Below, piece after piece: positions 32,770 to 42,243 of a stretch of 64,000 bases of DNA. Under the pieces are notes generated by a model. It was given only the letters and a program-made list of their open reading frames with translations, was not told where the DNA came from and searched no databases. Origin of the DNA: an uncultured Porphyromonadaceae bacterium (GTDB lineage Bacteria; Bacteroidota; Bacteroidia; Bacteroidales; Muribaculaceae); contig CANPGB010000011.1 of NCBI GenBank assembly GCA_947573485.1, forward strand, positions 1 to 64,000, written 5' to 3'. Within the stretch, counting starts at the first letter, position 1. Each line of letters begins with the position of its first letter. A program made the position numbers and the translations under genes.

Positions 32770-35055
32770 ATGATAAAGCATTACTTTAAAGTTGCTCTGC
32801 GCAATCTTGCGAAATATAAGATTCAGAACATAATCAGCATCCTCTCCATCGGAGTAAGTGCTGCTATTTTCTCCCTCGTTTCGCCATGCATGCTAATTAT
32901 CGGCACCGATTCTCTTCTGAAACAGGATTATGTTGATAATTTAGCTATTTTGTCTGTTACAAATATTGAGCGAACACAAGAAGATCTCAGTTCATTCAAT
33001 ATATCCGGCCGGCAATTCAAAACGGTAGAAAAAGCGTTCCTTCCGGCGGCAGAAAAAAAATCAATGACTGTCAGCTCTGATAACTTTGACCCCATATCAG
33101 CAAACGCAGCACATGTAGATAATGAATTTCTACATTGGTGCGCCTATCGGTCGGCGGTTTCAGACAAGTTGGTGGAAAATATCGGCAACAACAAAGTGAT
33201 AATCTCGCAGAACCTTGGCACTAAACTATTCGGAGACTACAAGAGTGCTGTTGGCAAGCAAATCAAAGTGCAGTATGCCGATGAAAACAATTCGGATACA
33301 CGCACTTTTCAAATAGAAGATGTTATCGAGCAAATCCCGGTAAATGATTCCAAATTGCCCGGCAATGTTGATATATTCTATTCAGAGGATTTCGGTGCAA
33401 GATATAAAACGACAAACGCTTATCTCTTAATCAGGCCTAATAATACGCTGAAAGATGTAGTAGACGAATTTGCCTCGTATTTCGGTGTCTCGGCGTCAGA
33501 CATTTTTGTTGAGAAATATCGTGCGCGACATGAAAAGATTAACTTTACTACTACGCTCGTCAGTCGTGCGATTATCTTTTTCCTGTATCTATTCGTGATA
33601 ATCTCTTTGTCTTCAGCCTTACGTCAATGGCTGCAAATCTTCGCTATGCGTCAGCGGGAAATGGCCATACGAAAAACTCTTGGAAGTAAGAAGTGCCACA
33701 TCCTTGGACTTTTTATCACAGAAGAACTCATTTCAATGGCCTTGGCATTCCTTTTGACAATACTTTGCTGCCTGTTGGTCGTCTCTTTCCTTGAAAACAA
33801 TTTTCAGGAGATAATCAATACGATGAATTTTAATCGTGCACAGATATTCAACTTTTCATCCTGTTGCTATCTCTCTATGATACTGATTTGCTTGATAGCA
33901 GATTGGTATGCGGTCATGCATATAGCTTCCAATAATTCAAACCCCGCGCTTCAGATGAAGCCCAAAAAGCATCGTCTCCGCAATATCGGAATATGCATAC
34001 AGATTGTAATCTGCATAATATTCCTGAGCATTACTGCTGTTTTGGCTTTAGGGTTCAACCGCATTGAGCGACAGCTCGGCATACCGTCAGACAAATCCAG
34101 ATATGAGAACGGACTGATAATCCGTGCCGACAAGATGCCTGAATCTCAAATAATTCAGATTACGGAGGAATTAAAGCGTACTGGAAGCGTGGAGAGTGTG
34201 ATTAATGCTTCCACCTCAGGGGCTTCAATCGAATATGCCGACTCAACCCGGCGCTACGCAAAAGTATATTTTCAGCAAGGGAGCGAAGTTGTGGACTTTT
34301 ACGGTTTGAATATCAATTATATTGACTGTCACCATCCTCTGCCACTGTTGGCGCTCGTAAGTCGAGAAATCAAAGATAAGATGACTGAAATCGGAGAGTG
34401 GGATAAAGAAAAGATTATGATTGACGGTATTCAATATACCCTTGCCGGCTGGTTTGAGCAAATGCCGTTTTGTGGGAGCCCTGCGGTAATTTTAACAGAC
34501 CCTTCAAAAAACAATATCGATAAATGCCATTTCTATATTATTCCTAAAGAAGGCATGGAGCATGAGGCAAAACAGGATATTAAGGAACTTATCGTCATGA
34601 TAGCTCCCGAACGGCTTGATGCTTATCCCAAAAGCCTTTCTTTTGAACTGCTTGATTCATACAAGGCCGTGGCAGCTCTCAGTATTATAATCTACATCAT
34701 ACTCGGTATAAGCGTAATAAACACCGTGGCAACTATTTATGCTGCTATATCGCTTGACACGCGCCGACGAAGGAAGGAGATGGCGTTGAGAAAAATTAAT
34801 GGTGCTAAAGCTAAAGACATATGTCGTATATTCGCTAAAATATATATCATAATCATGGGTATAAGCATAACAATTGCATTACCAATATCATGGATAATTA
34901 TCGTTGCACTTAACGAGACGTTTGATTTTGATGCGTCTCCATTCTTGACTTCGGTCTTCTCGATATTAATGTGCGCGGCTGCAATCTTCTTGACAATTTA
35001 TTGGAAAATCAAAGATGTGATGAACGTCGACCCGGTAACATATCTTAAAGAGTGA
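32770..35055 (+). CDS. FtsX/MacB-type ABC transporter permease
   Basis: 761-residue permease: N-terminal helix (IQNIISILSIGVSAAIFSLV), a large periplasmic MacB-like domain (about 40-270), an FtsX helix bundle (FFLYLFVIISLSSALRQWL... and MAIRKTLGSKKCHILGLFITEEL), a second periplasmic domain and a final FtsX bundle with MALRKINGAKAKDICRIF. The duplicated ALRKxxGAK coupling motif is characteristic of long Bacteroidetes permeases of this type. With the ATPase at 36315 it would use ATP to push substrate from the periplasm through TolC, as in MacAB. It starts 8 bp after tolC and overlaps the adaptor gene by 4 bp. Confidence 0.88.
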   Translation: MIKHYFKVALRNLAKYKIQNIISILSIGVSAAIFSLVSPCMLIIGTDSLLKQDYVDNLAILSVTNIERTQEDLSSFNISGRQFKTVEKAFLPAAEKKSMTVSSDNFDPISANAAHVDNEFLHWCAYRSAVSDKLVENIGNNKVIISQNLGTKLFGDYKSAVGKQIKVQYADENNSDTRTFQIEDVIEQIPVNDSKLPGNVDIFYSEDFGARYKTTNAYLLIRPNNTLKDVVDEFASYFGVSASDIFVEKYRARHEKINFTTTLVSRAIIFFLYLFVIISLSSALRQWLQIFAMRQREMAIRKTLGSKKCHILGLFITEELISMALAFLLTILCCLLVVSFLENNFQEIINTMNFNRAQIFNFSSCCYLSMILICLIADWYAVMHIASNNSNPALQMKPKKHRLRNIGICIQIVICIIFLSITAVLALGFNRIERQLGIPSDKSRYENGLIIRADKMPESQIIQITEELKRTGSVESVINASTSGASIEYADSTRRYAKVYFQQGSEVVDFYGLNINYIDCHHPLPLLALVSREIKDKMTEIGEWDKEKIMIDGIQYTLAGWFEQMPFCGSPAVILTDPSKNNIDKCHFYIIPKEGMEHEAKQDIKELIVMIAPERLDAYPKSLSFELLDSYKAVAALSIIIYIILGISVINTVATIYAAISLDTRRRRKEMALRKINGAKAKDICRIFAKIYIIIMGISITIALPISWIIIVALNETFDFDASPFLTSVFSILMCAAAIFLTIYWKIKDVMNVDPVTYLKE

Positions 35056-36311
35056 AAATGATGGATATAAAGAAAGATAAAAAGGCCTGGTATGGCCGGT
35101 ATAAATACTACATAATTGCAGGGACATGCATTTGCGCCTTGATAATCTATGCAGTTGCTATTCTCATAGGTCCACAACGCAGCCGTATAGACCGCAACCT
35201 TATTGAGGTGGGTGATGCCGTAGAAGCCGACTTTCTGGAATATGTGGATGCCGAAGGTGTTGCTATGCCTTTCAAGACAGTAAAAATCAATACGCTCGAA
35301 GCAGGATTTGTAGGCAAGATGATTGCCGAAGATGGCGCCTTACTTAATAAAGGCGACACTATTCTTATACTTAATAATCCTGAACTTATGCGAACCATAA
35401 GCGATGAAGAAGACGAGTACCAGCGTCAGCAACGCCTGCTCAAGGAACAAGAGATTGAAATATCGCAAAAGTCGCTCACACTTCAGCAACTAAATCTTGA
35501 TGTAAATTTCGAGATGACCGGTCTTGAAGACAAACGCAGGATTGCCCGCGAAGAGTATCAGATGGGCATGAAAAGCAAAGCCGAATTCGATCTTTCTGAA
35601 CGCGAATATGAATACCACAAAAATAAAGTGGAGCTGCAACGCAAGAATCTCATCCATGACTCCACTACAACCGCTCTTCGCCGCGAATTGCTCCAAGTAG
35701 ACATGCAGCGTATAAAGACTAAACGAGACCGTGCTTTTGCCAGGAAAGAGGGGCTGATTGTGCGGGCTCCCATTTCCGGACAACTCAGTTTTCTTTCTGT
35801 TTCAGTGGGCGAACAAGTACCATCAGGTGCCAATGTGGGAGAAATAAAGGCCTTGGGTGACTTCAAGCTTCATGTATTGCTCAACGAATACTATGTTGAC
35901 CGTATATCTACCGGACTTCGTGCCTGTATTTTAAACCATAAGGAGCAGTTTGCGATGCGTGTAAACCGTGTCGTACCGGAAATAAAAGATAAGAATTTCG
36001 ACATAGAGCTTGTTTTCACTGATAAATACCCCGAAAATCTCCGTTTAGGCAAAAGCTATCGCGTTCAGATAGAATTAGGTCAGCCTGAGCAGGCTCTGGT
36101 AATTCCTAACGGCGACTTTTATAATTCAACTAACGGCAAATGGATTTACAAAGTTGTTGACGGCGGCAGAAAAGCGGTCAAGACTTCCATTGTGCTGGGT
36201 AGAAAGAACCCGACCCAGTTCGAAGTTCTTTCAGGGCTCCAACACGGCGACAAAGTGATTATAAACGGATACGGACAGCTCAACAACAAAGAAGAAATTA
36301 TATTACAATAA
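35052..36311 (+). CDS. HlyD/MacA-type periplasmic adaptor
   Basis: 419-residue membrane-fusion protein with one N-terminal helix (YYIIAGTCICALIIYAVAILI), a lipoyl/beta-barrel half (KTVKINTLEAGFVGKMIAEDGALLNKGDTILIL), a long coiled coil rich in Q/E/R (about residues 115-225), the second half-lipoyl (LIVRAPISGQLSFLSVSVGEQVPSGANVGEI) and a C-terminal beta-barrel (GRKNPTQFEVLSGLQHGDKVIINGYG). It links the permease to TolC. The 4-bp overlap with the permease gene shows coupling. Confidence 0.9.
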   Translation: MKMMDIKKDKKAWYGRYKYYIIAGTCICALIIYAVAILIGPQRSRIDRNLIEVGDAVEADFLEYVDAEGVAMPFKTVKINTLEAGFVGKMIAEDGALLNKGDTILILNNPELMRTISDEEDEYQRQQRLLKEQEIEISQKSLTLQQLNLDVNFEMTGLEDKRRIAREEYQMGMKSKAEFDLSEREYEYHKNKVELQRKNLIHDSTTTALRRELLQVDMQRIKTKRDRAFARKEGLIVRAPISGQLSFLSVSVGEQVPSGANVGEIKALGDFKLHVLLNEYYVDRISTGLRACILNHKEQFAMRVNRVVPEIKDKNFDIELVFTDKYPENLRLGKSYRVQIELGQPEQALVIPNGDFYNSTNGKWIYKVVDGGRKAVKTSIVLGRKNPTQFEVLSGLQHGDKVIINGYGQLNNKEEIILQ

Positions 36312-36314
36312 GAT

Positions 36315-36989
36315 ATGATACAGATAGAAAATATTCAAAAGATTTTTCACACAGATGAAGTTGAGACCTGGGCTCTCAACGATGTAAGTCTGAGAGTCCG
36401 TCCCGGTGAATTCCTCGCTATAATGGGGCCGAGCGGGTGTGGCAAGTCTACTCTGCTCAACATCCTGGGACTGCTTGACACGCCTTCCGGTGGCAAGTAT
36501 ATTCTCAACGGTACAGACGTGAGCCGTATGAAAGAAAACGAACGCGTGGATTTGAGAAAAGGAGTCATCGGCTTCGTTTTCCAAAGCTTTAACCTTATTG
36601 ATGAACTGACGGTGGAGGAAAACATCGAACTTCCACTTCTATACATGGGTATCGAAAAAAACGAGCGCAAAGAAAAAGTAAGGGAGGCCATGGAACGTAT
36701 GGGGATAGCGCACCGATGCAGACACTTCCCTGCACAACTCTCAGGTGGGCAACAGCAGCGTGCCGCCATAGCGAGGGCTGTAATCGCCAATCCTAAGATT
36801 ATCCTTGCAGATGAGCCTACAGGCAACCTTGATTCTAAAAATGGCAAGGAAGTAATGGAGCTTCTCTCTGAACTGCATAAAGAGAGCACTACCATAATTA
36901 TGGTGACACACTCGCTACATGATGCCCAATTTGCCAACAGAATAGTCAAACTATTTGATGGACATATCGTATCAGAACTCGATATGTAA
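36315..36989 (+). CDS. ABC transporter ATP-binding protein (LolD/MacB type)
   Basis: 224-residue nucleotide-binding subunit. Walker A MGPSGCGKSTLL (about residues 37-48), Q-loop FVFQSFNLIDELTVEEN, signature LSGGQQQRAAIARA, Walker B IILADEPTGNLDSKNG and the switch His in IIMVTHSLHDA. It is the energising partner of the FtsX-type permease. It begins 3 bp after the adaptor gene and ends 43 bp before the regulator gene, which has its own -7 box. Confidence 0.94.
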   Translation: MIQIENIQKIFHTDEVETWALNDVSLRVRPGEFLAIMGPSGCGKSTLLNILGLLDTPSGGKYILNGTDVSRMKENERVDLRKGVIGFVFQSFNLIDELTVEENIELPLLYMGIEKNERKEKVREAMERMGIAHRCRHFPAQLSGGQQQRAAIARAVIANPKIILADEPTGNLDSKNGKEVMELLSELHKESTTIIMVTHSLHDAQFANRIVKLFDGHIVSELDM

Positions 36990-37020
36990 AACTTCTGACT
37001 CGTTTGTCATAATTTATAGT

Positions 37021-37028
37021 TAACTTTG
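37021..37028 (+). promoter_or_regulatory. -7 box for a separate regulator transcript
   Basis: TAACTTTG matches the primary-sigma -7 element; a TTTG at 37003-37006 is closer than the usual spacing. The ATG at 37033 is 4 bp downstream, so the transcript would be leaderless. This suggests basal expression of the regulator pair independent of the sigma-54 promoter. Confidence 0.45.
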
Positions 37029-37032
37029 CACT

Positions 37033-38376
37033 ATGACTGGAAAGAACGGGAAAATCCTTATCGTTGATGACAATGAAGATATTCTCTTATCGCTCAATAT
37101 GTTGCTTAAGCATCATGTTGAAGCCGTCCGTGTAACCCCGAATCCGGAGCGCATCGGTGAGCTTATGGATACCTTTGATCCCGACGTGGTGATTCTTGAC
37201 ATGAATTTCAAACGTAATCAAAGCAGCGGAGAGGAAGGTTTTCATTGGCTCAAATACATACTCAAAAAATGTCCCGACACAGTAGTCCTTCTCATCACAG
37301 CATATGTCAATACTGAAATTGTTGTCAGAGGAATTAAAGCCGGTGCTACTGATTTCATACCAAAACCATGGGACAATCTCCGACTTTTGGATATTATAAA
37401 AAGTGGCGTAAAATTGAGGTTATCGCGCCGCAACGCTATGCCACAACACCATTCCTCTTCCATCCCGGCCTTGATTGGGGAAAGCCATCAGATGCGATTG
37501 CTGAAAGAGCAAATTGTAAAAATAGGAGCCACCGAAGCCAATGTCTTGATAACCGGTGAGAATGGCACCGGCAAAGATGTGGTTGCTCATCTTCTGCATC
37601 TTTCCTCGCCTCGCCGCGATAGTCATTTTGTGACGATTGATTTAGGAACGATTCCCGAACAGCTTTTTGAGAGCGAACTGTTCGGATACGAAAAAGGTGC
37701 TTTTACTGATGCAAAGACAGCAAAGGGCGGGCGAATGGAGTCGGCTCATACCGGAACCATGTTTCTCGATGAAATTGGCAATCTAACGCAATCTATGCAG
37801 CAAAAATTACTCACTGCAATCGAGAAACGGCAAATTACGCGATTAGGTTCCAATAAATTGAGACCTATAGATGTGCGAATTATCGCAGCCTCCAATGCAG
37901 ATATTCCGCAGATGGTGGCCGACGGCACATTCCGGCAAGATTTACTGTATCGGATTCACACCTTTGAACTCCATTTGCCTCCTCTCAGGGAAAGAGGAAA
38001 CGATATAATCCTTTTGGCAGAATACTTTGCGAATCAAATTGCAGAAAGGTATCACCTCGCAAATAATACAATAAGCGAGAGTGCTAAGTCAAAACTGCTT
38101 AAACACAATTGGCCGGGGAACGTTCGTGAACTTCAGCATGTCATGGAACGGGCGATGATTCTCGCTTCTGACAGGTCAATTACTTCTGATGATATCGATT
38201 TTCCAAGAAACATCAAGTCAAAAGATTCATCTGAAACTTTAAATCTCGCGACTCTTGAGAAAAAAACAATATTGACCGCAATTGACCAGGCTAACGGAAA
38301 TCTTTCAACAGCAGCTTCGTTGCTCGGTATAACCCGTTATGCGCTATACCGCAAAATAGAGAAATACGGATTATGA
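37033..38376 (+). CDS. Sigma-54-dependent response regulator (NtrC family)
   Basis: 447-residue bacterial enhancer-binding protein. The receiver domain (1-120) has acidic residues VDDNED and phosphoacceptor D56 in DVVILDMNF. The AAA+ domain (about 145-380) has Walker A GENGTGKD, the sigma-54 contact loop ELFGYEKGAFTDA (GAFTGA altered to GAFTDA), Walker B GTMFLDEIGNL and the R-finger region RQDLLYRI. The Fis-type helix-turn-helix is at the end (GNLSTAASLLGITRYALYRKIEKYG). It would activate the -24/-12 promoter at 31252 through the inverted repeat at 31154-31201. The stop overlaps the kinase start (ATGA). Confidence 0.94.
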   Translation: MTGKNGKILIVDDNEDILLSLNMLLKHHVEAVRVTPNPERIGELMDTFDPDVVILDMNFKRNQSSGEEGFHWLKYILKKCPDTVVLLITAYVNTEIVVRGIKAGATDFIPKPWDNLRLLDIIKSGVKLRLSRRNAMPQHHSSSIPALIGESHQMRLLKEQIVKIGATEANVLITGENGTGKDVVAHLLHLSSPRRDSHFVTIDLGTIPEQLFESELFGYEKGAFTDAKTAKGGRMESAHTGTMFLDEIGNLTQSMQQKLLTAIEKRQITRLGSNKLRPIDVRIIAASNADIPQMVADGTFRQDLLYRIHTFELHLPPLRERGNDIILLAEYFANQIAERYHLANNTISESAKSKLLKHNWPGNVRELQHVMERAMILASDRSITSDDIDFPRNIKSKDSSETLNLATLEKKTILTAIDQANGNLSTAASLLGITRYALYRKIEKYGL

Positions 38377-39536
38377 GGGAATGGTTCGCGCGTAAATCAA
38401 ACAATAGGCTGCGACAAATGCTCCAATCGGTGAGAAGCCGTGATTTTTCGCTTCGTATGCCTGAAGAGCGGCTTCACGGCTCTGAGCGAGAACTTGCAAA
38501 GGAGATAAATAACGTTTTGACTGATTTCCGTAGACAAATGCTTAATCAGGAGAGACGCTATGGCCACTATGAAGCAATACTTGACACAATAACTACAGCA
38601 ATAATCATTGCAGATGAAAACGGAGATGTGGGATTCATGAACCGTAAGGCTGTGGAAAGTCTATGTGGTTTCCGTATTAACAATATTACTTCCTTGGCAG
38701 CATTAGACCCGGAATTGCCAGCTGAACTCCGTTCGTTGGCTCCTGGCGATGTAAAATTACATACATTGAAAGCCAATGGAAAAGAATTCAATGTCAAGAT
38801 TTCGATGGTTAGATATTGCATAGATGGCGAATATTCATATTTGTATTCTATAGAAGATGTCTACCAACTGATGCTGCAAAATGAGATTGAAGCCCAGAGA
38901 AAACTCGTCAGAGTCCTTACACATGAGATTATGAATTCGCTCTCGCCTATCATCTCACTATCCGACTCCCTGTGCAAAGCCATCTCTAACCCTGACGAAG
39001 AAACGGCTATAGCACTTAAAACAATATATCGCCGAGGACAAGGACTACTGTCGTTTGTCGAGAATTATCGTAAGCTGTCGAGGGTTTCTGCTCCAAAACT
39101 TGAGTGGGTCAAAATTGATGACATTTTCAATGATATGAGCAAACTGTTCCCCGAGACATTCATAACCTATATTGTGTCGGATCCTGATCTTCAACTCCGT
39201 ATAGACCGCGACCAGATATTACAGGTTATGATTAACCTCATAAAGAATGCCATTGAAGCGTGTGAAGACAATCCCGCTATAACAGTTTCTTCAATTGCAA
39301 ATCATTCACAAAGATGTCTCTTCATTTCGGTAGCAGACAATGGCTGCGGCATAAATGTTGAGTCGGAGGACAGTGTTTTTCTTCCATTTTACACAACAAA
39401 ACCTGATGGCAGTGGAATTGGGCTCAGTATTTCCCGGCAAATCATAACTCAGCATGGAGGCTCAATAAAATTTGAGCCGGCTGACGTCGGAGCCAAAGTT
39501 ACTATCCGATTGCCTCTTATAGAATATCGTATCTGA
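38373..39536 (+). CDS. Soluble histidine kinase (NtrB-like, PAS-HisKA-HATPase)
   Basis: 387-residue kinase without transmembrane segments, so it senses a cytosolic cue. A PAS-like domain lies at about 65-165 (YEAILDTITTAIIIADENGDVGFMNRKAVE). The phosphoacceptor is in RVLTHEIMNSLSPIISLSD, the N box in QVMINLIKNAIEACED, and the ATP lid in VADNGCGIN ... FLPFYTTKPDGSGIGLSISRQI. It pairs with the response regulator just upstream, overlapping by 4 bp. Confidence 0.92.
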   Translation: MREWFARKSNNRLRQMLQSVRSRDFSLRMPEERLHGSERELAKEINNVLTDFRRQMLNQERRYGHYEAILDTITTAIIIADENGDVGFMNRKAVESLCGFRINNITSLAALDPELPAELRSLAPGDVKLHTLKANGKEFNVKISMVRYCIDGEYSYLYSIEDVYQLMLQNEIEAQRKLVRVLTHEIMNSLSPIISLSDSLCKAISNPDEETAIALKTIYRRGQGLLSFVENYRKLSRVSAPKLEWVKIDDIFNDMSKLFPETFITYIVSDPDLQLRIDRDQILQVMINLIKNAIEACEDNPAITVSSIANHSQRCLFISVADNGCGINVESEDSVFLPFYTTKPDGSGIGLSISRQIITQHGGSIKFEPADVGAKVTIRLPLIEYRI

Positions 39537-39588
39537 TAATGAACTTCCACATTTCCCTTTCACGGTACATTCATCTCCTGATATCTAA

Positions 39589-39627
39589 AAACAGCAGCGG
39601 TGCAGCCCGGCTTGGGGTGCACCGCTG
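39589..39627 (-). terminator. Terminator of the ROK-GH2 operon
   Basis: CAGCGGTGCA (39595-39604) pairs with TGCACCGCTG (39618-39627). On the minus strand it is followed by CTGTTTTTAG. It also lies 60 bp after the kinase stop and may serve both convergent units. Confidence 0.75.
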
Positions 39628-39646
39628 TCGTGTTATGAAAGGGGGC

Positions 39647-42199
39647 TTAGAGAGTCTTTTCAGTAATGTTCCAGCCGTCGATAGTGATGGTGGCATCGGC
39701 GGGCAGGCGGCACTCTACGGTGCGGGTCTCGCCCGGTGCGAGCGAAATGTAGTTGTCGCTCCAGCGTGCAGGCGCTATCAGCTTGCCCTCGGCGTCCTTG
39801 GCTGCCAGACGGTTGAAGAACGAAACCTCATTGCCGGGGTTGTGCAGGCTCACCTTCACGAGGTCGCCGTCGCGCTCAACGCTTGTCTCAAGCTCTATGA
39901 CGGGGAGCTTTGAGAGTGCCGAGAAGTCGGCGTGGCGGGCAACGGGAGTGCTTACCCAATTGGTCTTATCCCAGGCGTGAACATCGCTGTCATGGGGCAG
40001 CACATAGAAGTTGCGGGCCACCTCGGCGTCATTTTTGTCGGCGAGTGTGAGGAACACGAAGTCGAGGTCGGCGGGAGTAGGCACGTCGAACACCTTGACC
40101 ACGGTATAAGGCTCGATATTCACGGTGGCCTCCTCGGTCACGGGAGTGCCCGTACCGGCGGCGTAGCGTGTCATGCGCGCCTTGAGTTCAGCGGCTTCGG
40201 CGCTCTCGTTCACGGCAACCACGGCCTTGCTGTCGTAGTCATAGATGAGCTGCAGCGGTGCGTTGGAGTTGCGCAGCGAGTAGTAGGCCGAAGTGGGCAC
40301 GAGGTAGTGGTCGTAGAGCTGCCAGTACATCGAGGGCCATGCCGAGTTGAGCATCCACTGCACGATGCCCGTAGCCTGCGGTATGCGGGCGCGGAAAGCC
40401 TCGAACATAGTGCGGGTGCCGTCGTAGTTGAGCCACTCGGCCTTGCGCACATAGTCGTTGAAATCCTTGGCGCCGCCAAGACGGCGGTTGATAACCGAGG
40501 TGAGGGTGTCGGCCTTGTTCATATCCGAAGCAGAGGTAGTGCAGTGGTAGTCCCACACTTCGTTCACGGGCCATACATTGTCGTCGCCCACCATGCGGCG
40601 CACCGATTCGCGCTGCGGTATGTTGGCGCCGATGCCCGTCTCAGTGTTCCAGCCGAAAGCTCCGCCGGGAGCCTTGGGGTCGTACCAGTATCCGGGAGCC
40701 ACATATTCGTAGGGGCCTGCCATTTTCGTTCCCGACGGGCCCGATATGGTGCTCGTCTTAGCCTTGGCGGCGGTGATCACGGGGCGGTCGTCGAGCTTCT
40801 CGAGCACCTTCACATAGCGCTCTTCGAGTTCGGGGCGGGGGAGCATATCCGAGCCCACAAACCAGCCTGCTATCGAGGGGTGGTTGCGCAGCCACTCCAC
40901 CTGGTCGCCCAGCGAGCGGGCAATGAGGTCCATGTCGGCCTCGGCCTTTATGCCGCCGTATATGTCGCAGGGCGAGCCGAGGTAGTTCTCCCACTCCCAG
41001 TGGCAGCTCCAGCCCGTGAAAGCCAGCATGCCGTATTTGTCGCACATGTCGTAGATGTCTTCCGACGTGCCCCAGATGTTCTCGAAGCGGATAGAGTTGA
41101 GGTTCATGTCGCGCACATACTGCACTTCGAGCTCGTTGCGTGCCGAGTCGTTGCGGAGGAAGATGTCGTCGGTCCAGCCTGCGCTGCGCACCAGCACCGG
41201 CTTGCCGTTGAGGCGGAAACCGCGGTGGCCTTCGGGAGTAAAGTAGCTTTCAATCTCGCGTATGCCGAAGTTCACGCTCTCCTTGTCGGAAGTCTTGCCC
41301 TTGATGTCGAAGGCGAGGTTCATCTCATACATCTCAGCCTCGCCAAGATTGTTGCACCACCACAGGCGCGGGTTCTCGACGTGGAGGGCGGCAACATCGT
41401 CGGCCGTGAGGGTCACAGTGCGGCTCTCACGGGGTGCCAGAGTGATTTCCTTGCTTATGTCGCGGCCGTCGAAAGAGGCGCGGAGCGTGCCCGTCACTTC
41501 CTTGTCGGAGCGGTTCACGAGAGTGGCTTCGAGGGTTAGCCATGCCTCGCCGAGGGTTTCCTTGTTGATTTTGCTTTTCACGGCGGGAGCCTTGATGTCG
41601 ACATCGCCGGTAACGCGAACGGTCACGGGGCGGAAGATACCCATGCTCTCGTCGGCCGGACGCGGATTCCAGTCGACGAAGCCTATGTTGGGCTCACCGG
41701 GCTGAGCGCGGTAAACCTTGAAGGCCACCGTGTTATTCTTGCCTACGTAGGGGGTGATGTCTACGCTGTGGCGGCGGAAAGTACCTGCCAAAGTATCGGC
41801 CGATGCAACCTTGTTGCCGTTCACCCACACGTCGGCGCGGTACGAGATACCGTCGATGTCGAGCGACACGTGCTTGTCATCAGCGAGCGAGGGCAGCTCA
41901 AACGAGGTCTGATACCACCATGGTTGGTCGAAGGGAGTGCGGTCGAAATCCTTGTAGTTGGTGCCGTCGAGTATGTCGGCAGGGATTGCGCCGTTGTCGT
42001 AGAGCACTGCCATTACGGTCGAGGGTACAGAAGCGTCGTACCACCCGCTGACGTCGGTAGAGCCCGAGGCGTCGGTGTCGGCAACGGCTGCCGACTGCAC
42101 TTTCCAGCCGTCGGAGAGCTGCACCTCGTACACCTCTTTCTCCGTGCAGCCCATGGCTATGAGCCCAAGGCCGATGGCGGTGAGTTTCAATGTTTTCAT
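39647..42199 (-). CDS. Glycoside hydrolase family 2 lipoprotein, exo-beta-glucosaminidase-like
   Basis: 850-residue lipoprotein (IAMGC, Cys18). N-terminal jelly-roll (WYDASVPSTVMAVLYDNG ... WWYQTSFELP), Ig-like domains, then a (beta/alpha)8 barrel beginning near residue 325 (GFRLNGKPVLVRSAGWTDDIFLR). The usual GH2 Asn-Glu acid/base is replaced by GSD (Asp451), and the nucleophile is Glu520 in AFGWNTETG. That combination is the one described for exo-beta-D-glucosaminidases (CsxA) rather than beta-galactosidase or beta-mannosidase. Probable substrate: non-reducing glucosamine or related residues; not proven. It follows the ROK kinase gene by 44 bp, consistent with sugar release then phosphorylation. 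Confidence 0.82.
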   Translation of the reverse strand: MKTLKLTAIGLGLIAMGCTEKEVYEVQLSDGWKVQSAAVADTDASGSTDVSGWYDASVPSTVMAVLYDNGAIPADILDGTNYKDFDRTPFDQPWWYQTSFELPSLADDKHVSLDIDGISYRADVWVNGNKVASADTLAGTFRRHSVDITPYVGKNNTVAFKVYRAQPGEPNIGFVDWNPRPADESMGIFRPVTVRVTGDVDIKAPAVKSKINKETLGEAWLTLEATLVNRSDKEVTGTLRASFDGRDISKEITLAPRESRTVTLTADDVAALHVENPRLWWCNNLGEAEMYEMNLAFDIKGKTSDKESVNFGIREIESYFTPEGHRGFRLNGKPVLVRSAGWTDDIFLRNDSARNELEVQYVRDMNLNSIRFENIWGTSEDIYDMCDKYGMLAFTGWSCHWEWENYLGSPCDIYGGIKAEADMDLIARSLGDQVEWLRNHPSIAGWFVGSDMLPRPELEERYVKVLEKLDDRPVITAAKAKTSTISGPSGTKMAGPYEYVAPGYWYDPKAPGGAFGWNTETGIGANIPQRESVRRMVGDDNVWPVNEVWDYHCTTSASDMNKADTLTSVINRRLGGAKDFNDYVRKAEWLNYDGTRTMFEAFRARIPQATGIVQWMLNSAWPSMYWQLYDHYLVPTSAYYSLRNSNAPLQLIYDYDSKAVVAVNESAEAAELKARMTRYAAGTGTPVTEEATVNIEPYTVVKVFDVPTPADLDFVFLTLADKNDAEVARNFYVLPHDSDVHAWDKTNWVSTPVARHADFSALSKLPVIELETSVERDGDLVKVSLHNPGNEVSFFNRLAAKDAEGKLIAPARWSDNYISLAPGETRTVECRLPADATITIDGWNITEKTL

Positions 42200-42243
42200 A
42201 AAACTTTAAATGGTAGTTTTTTGGTAATTGTGATAATGGTTTT

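Noticed and set aside
30795..39540. Integrative element bounded by tRNA-Ser direct repeats
   Set aside because: The repeats are in tandem, 128 bp apart, rather than flanking the module. No integrase gene or further copy of the tRNA tail was seen near 39540.
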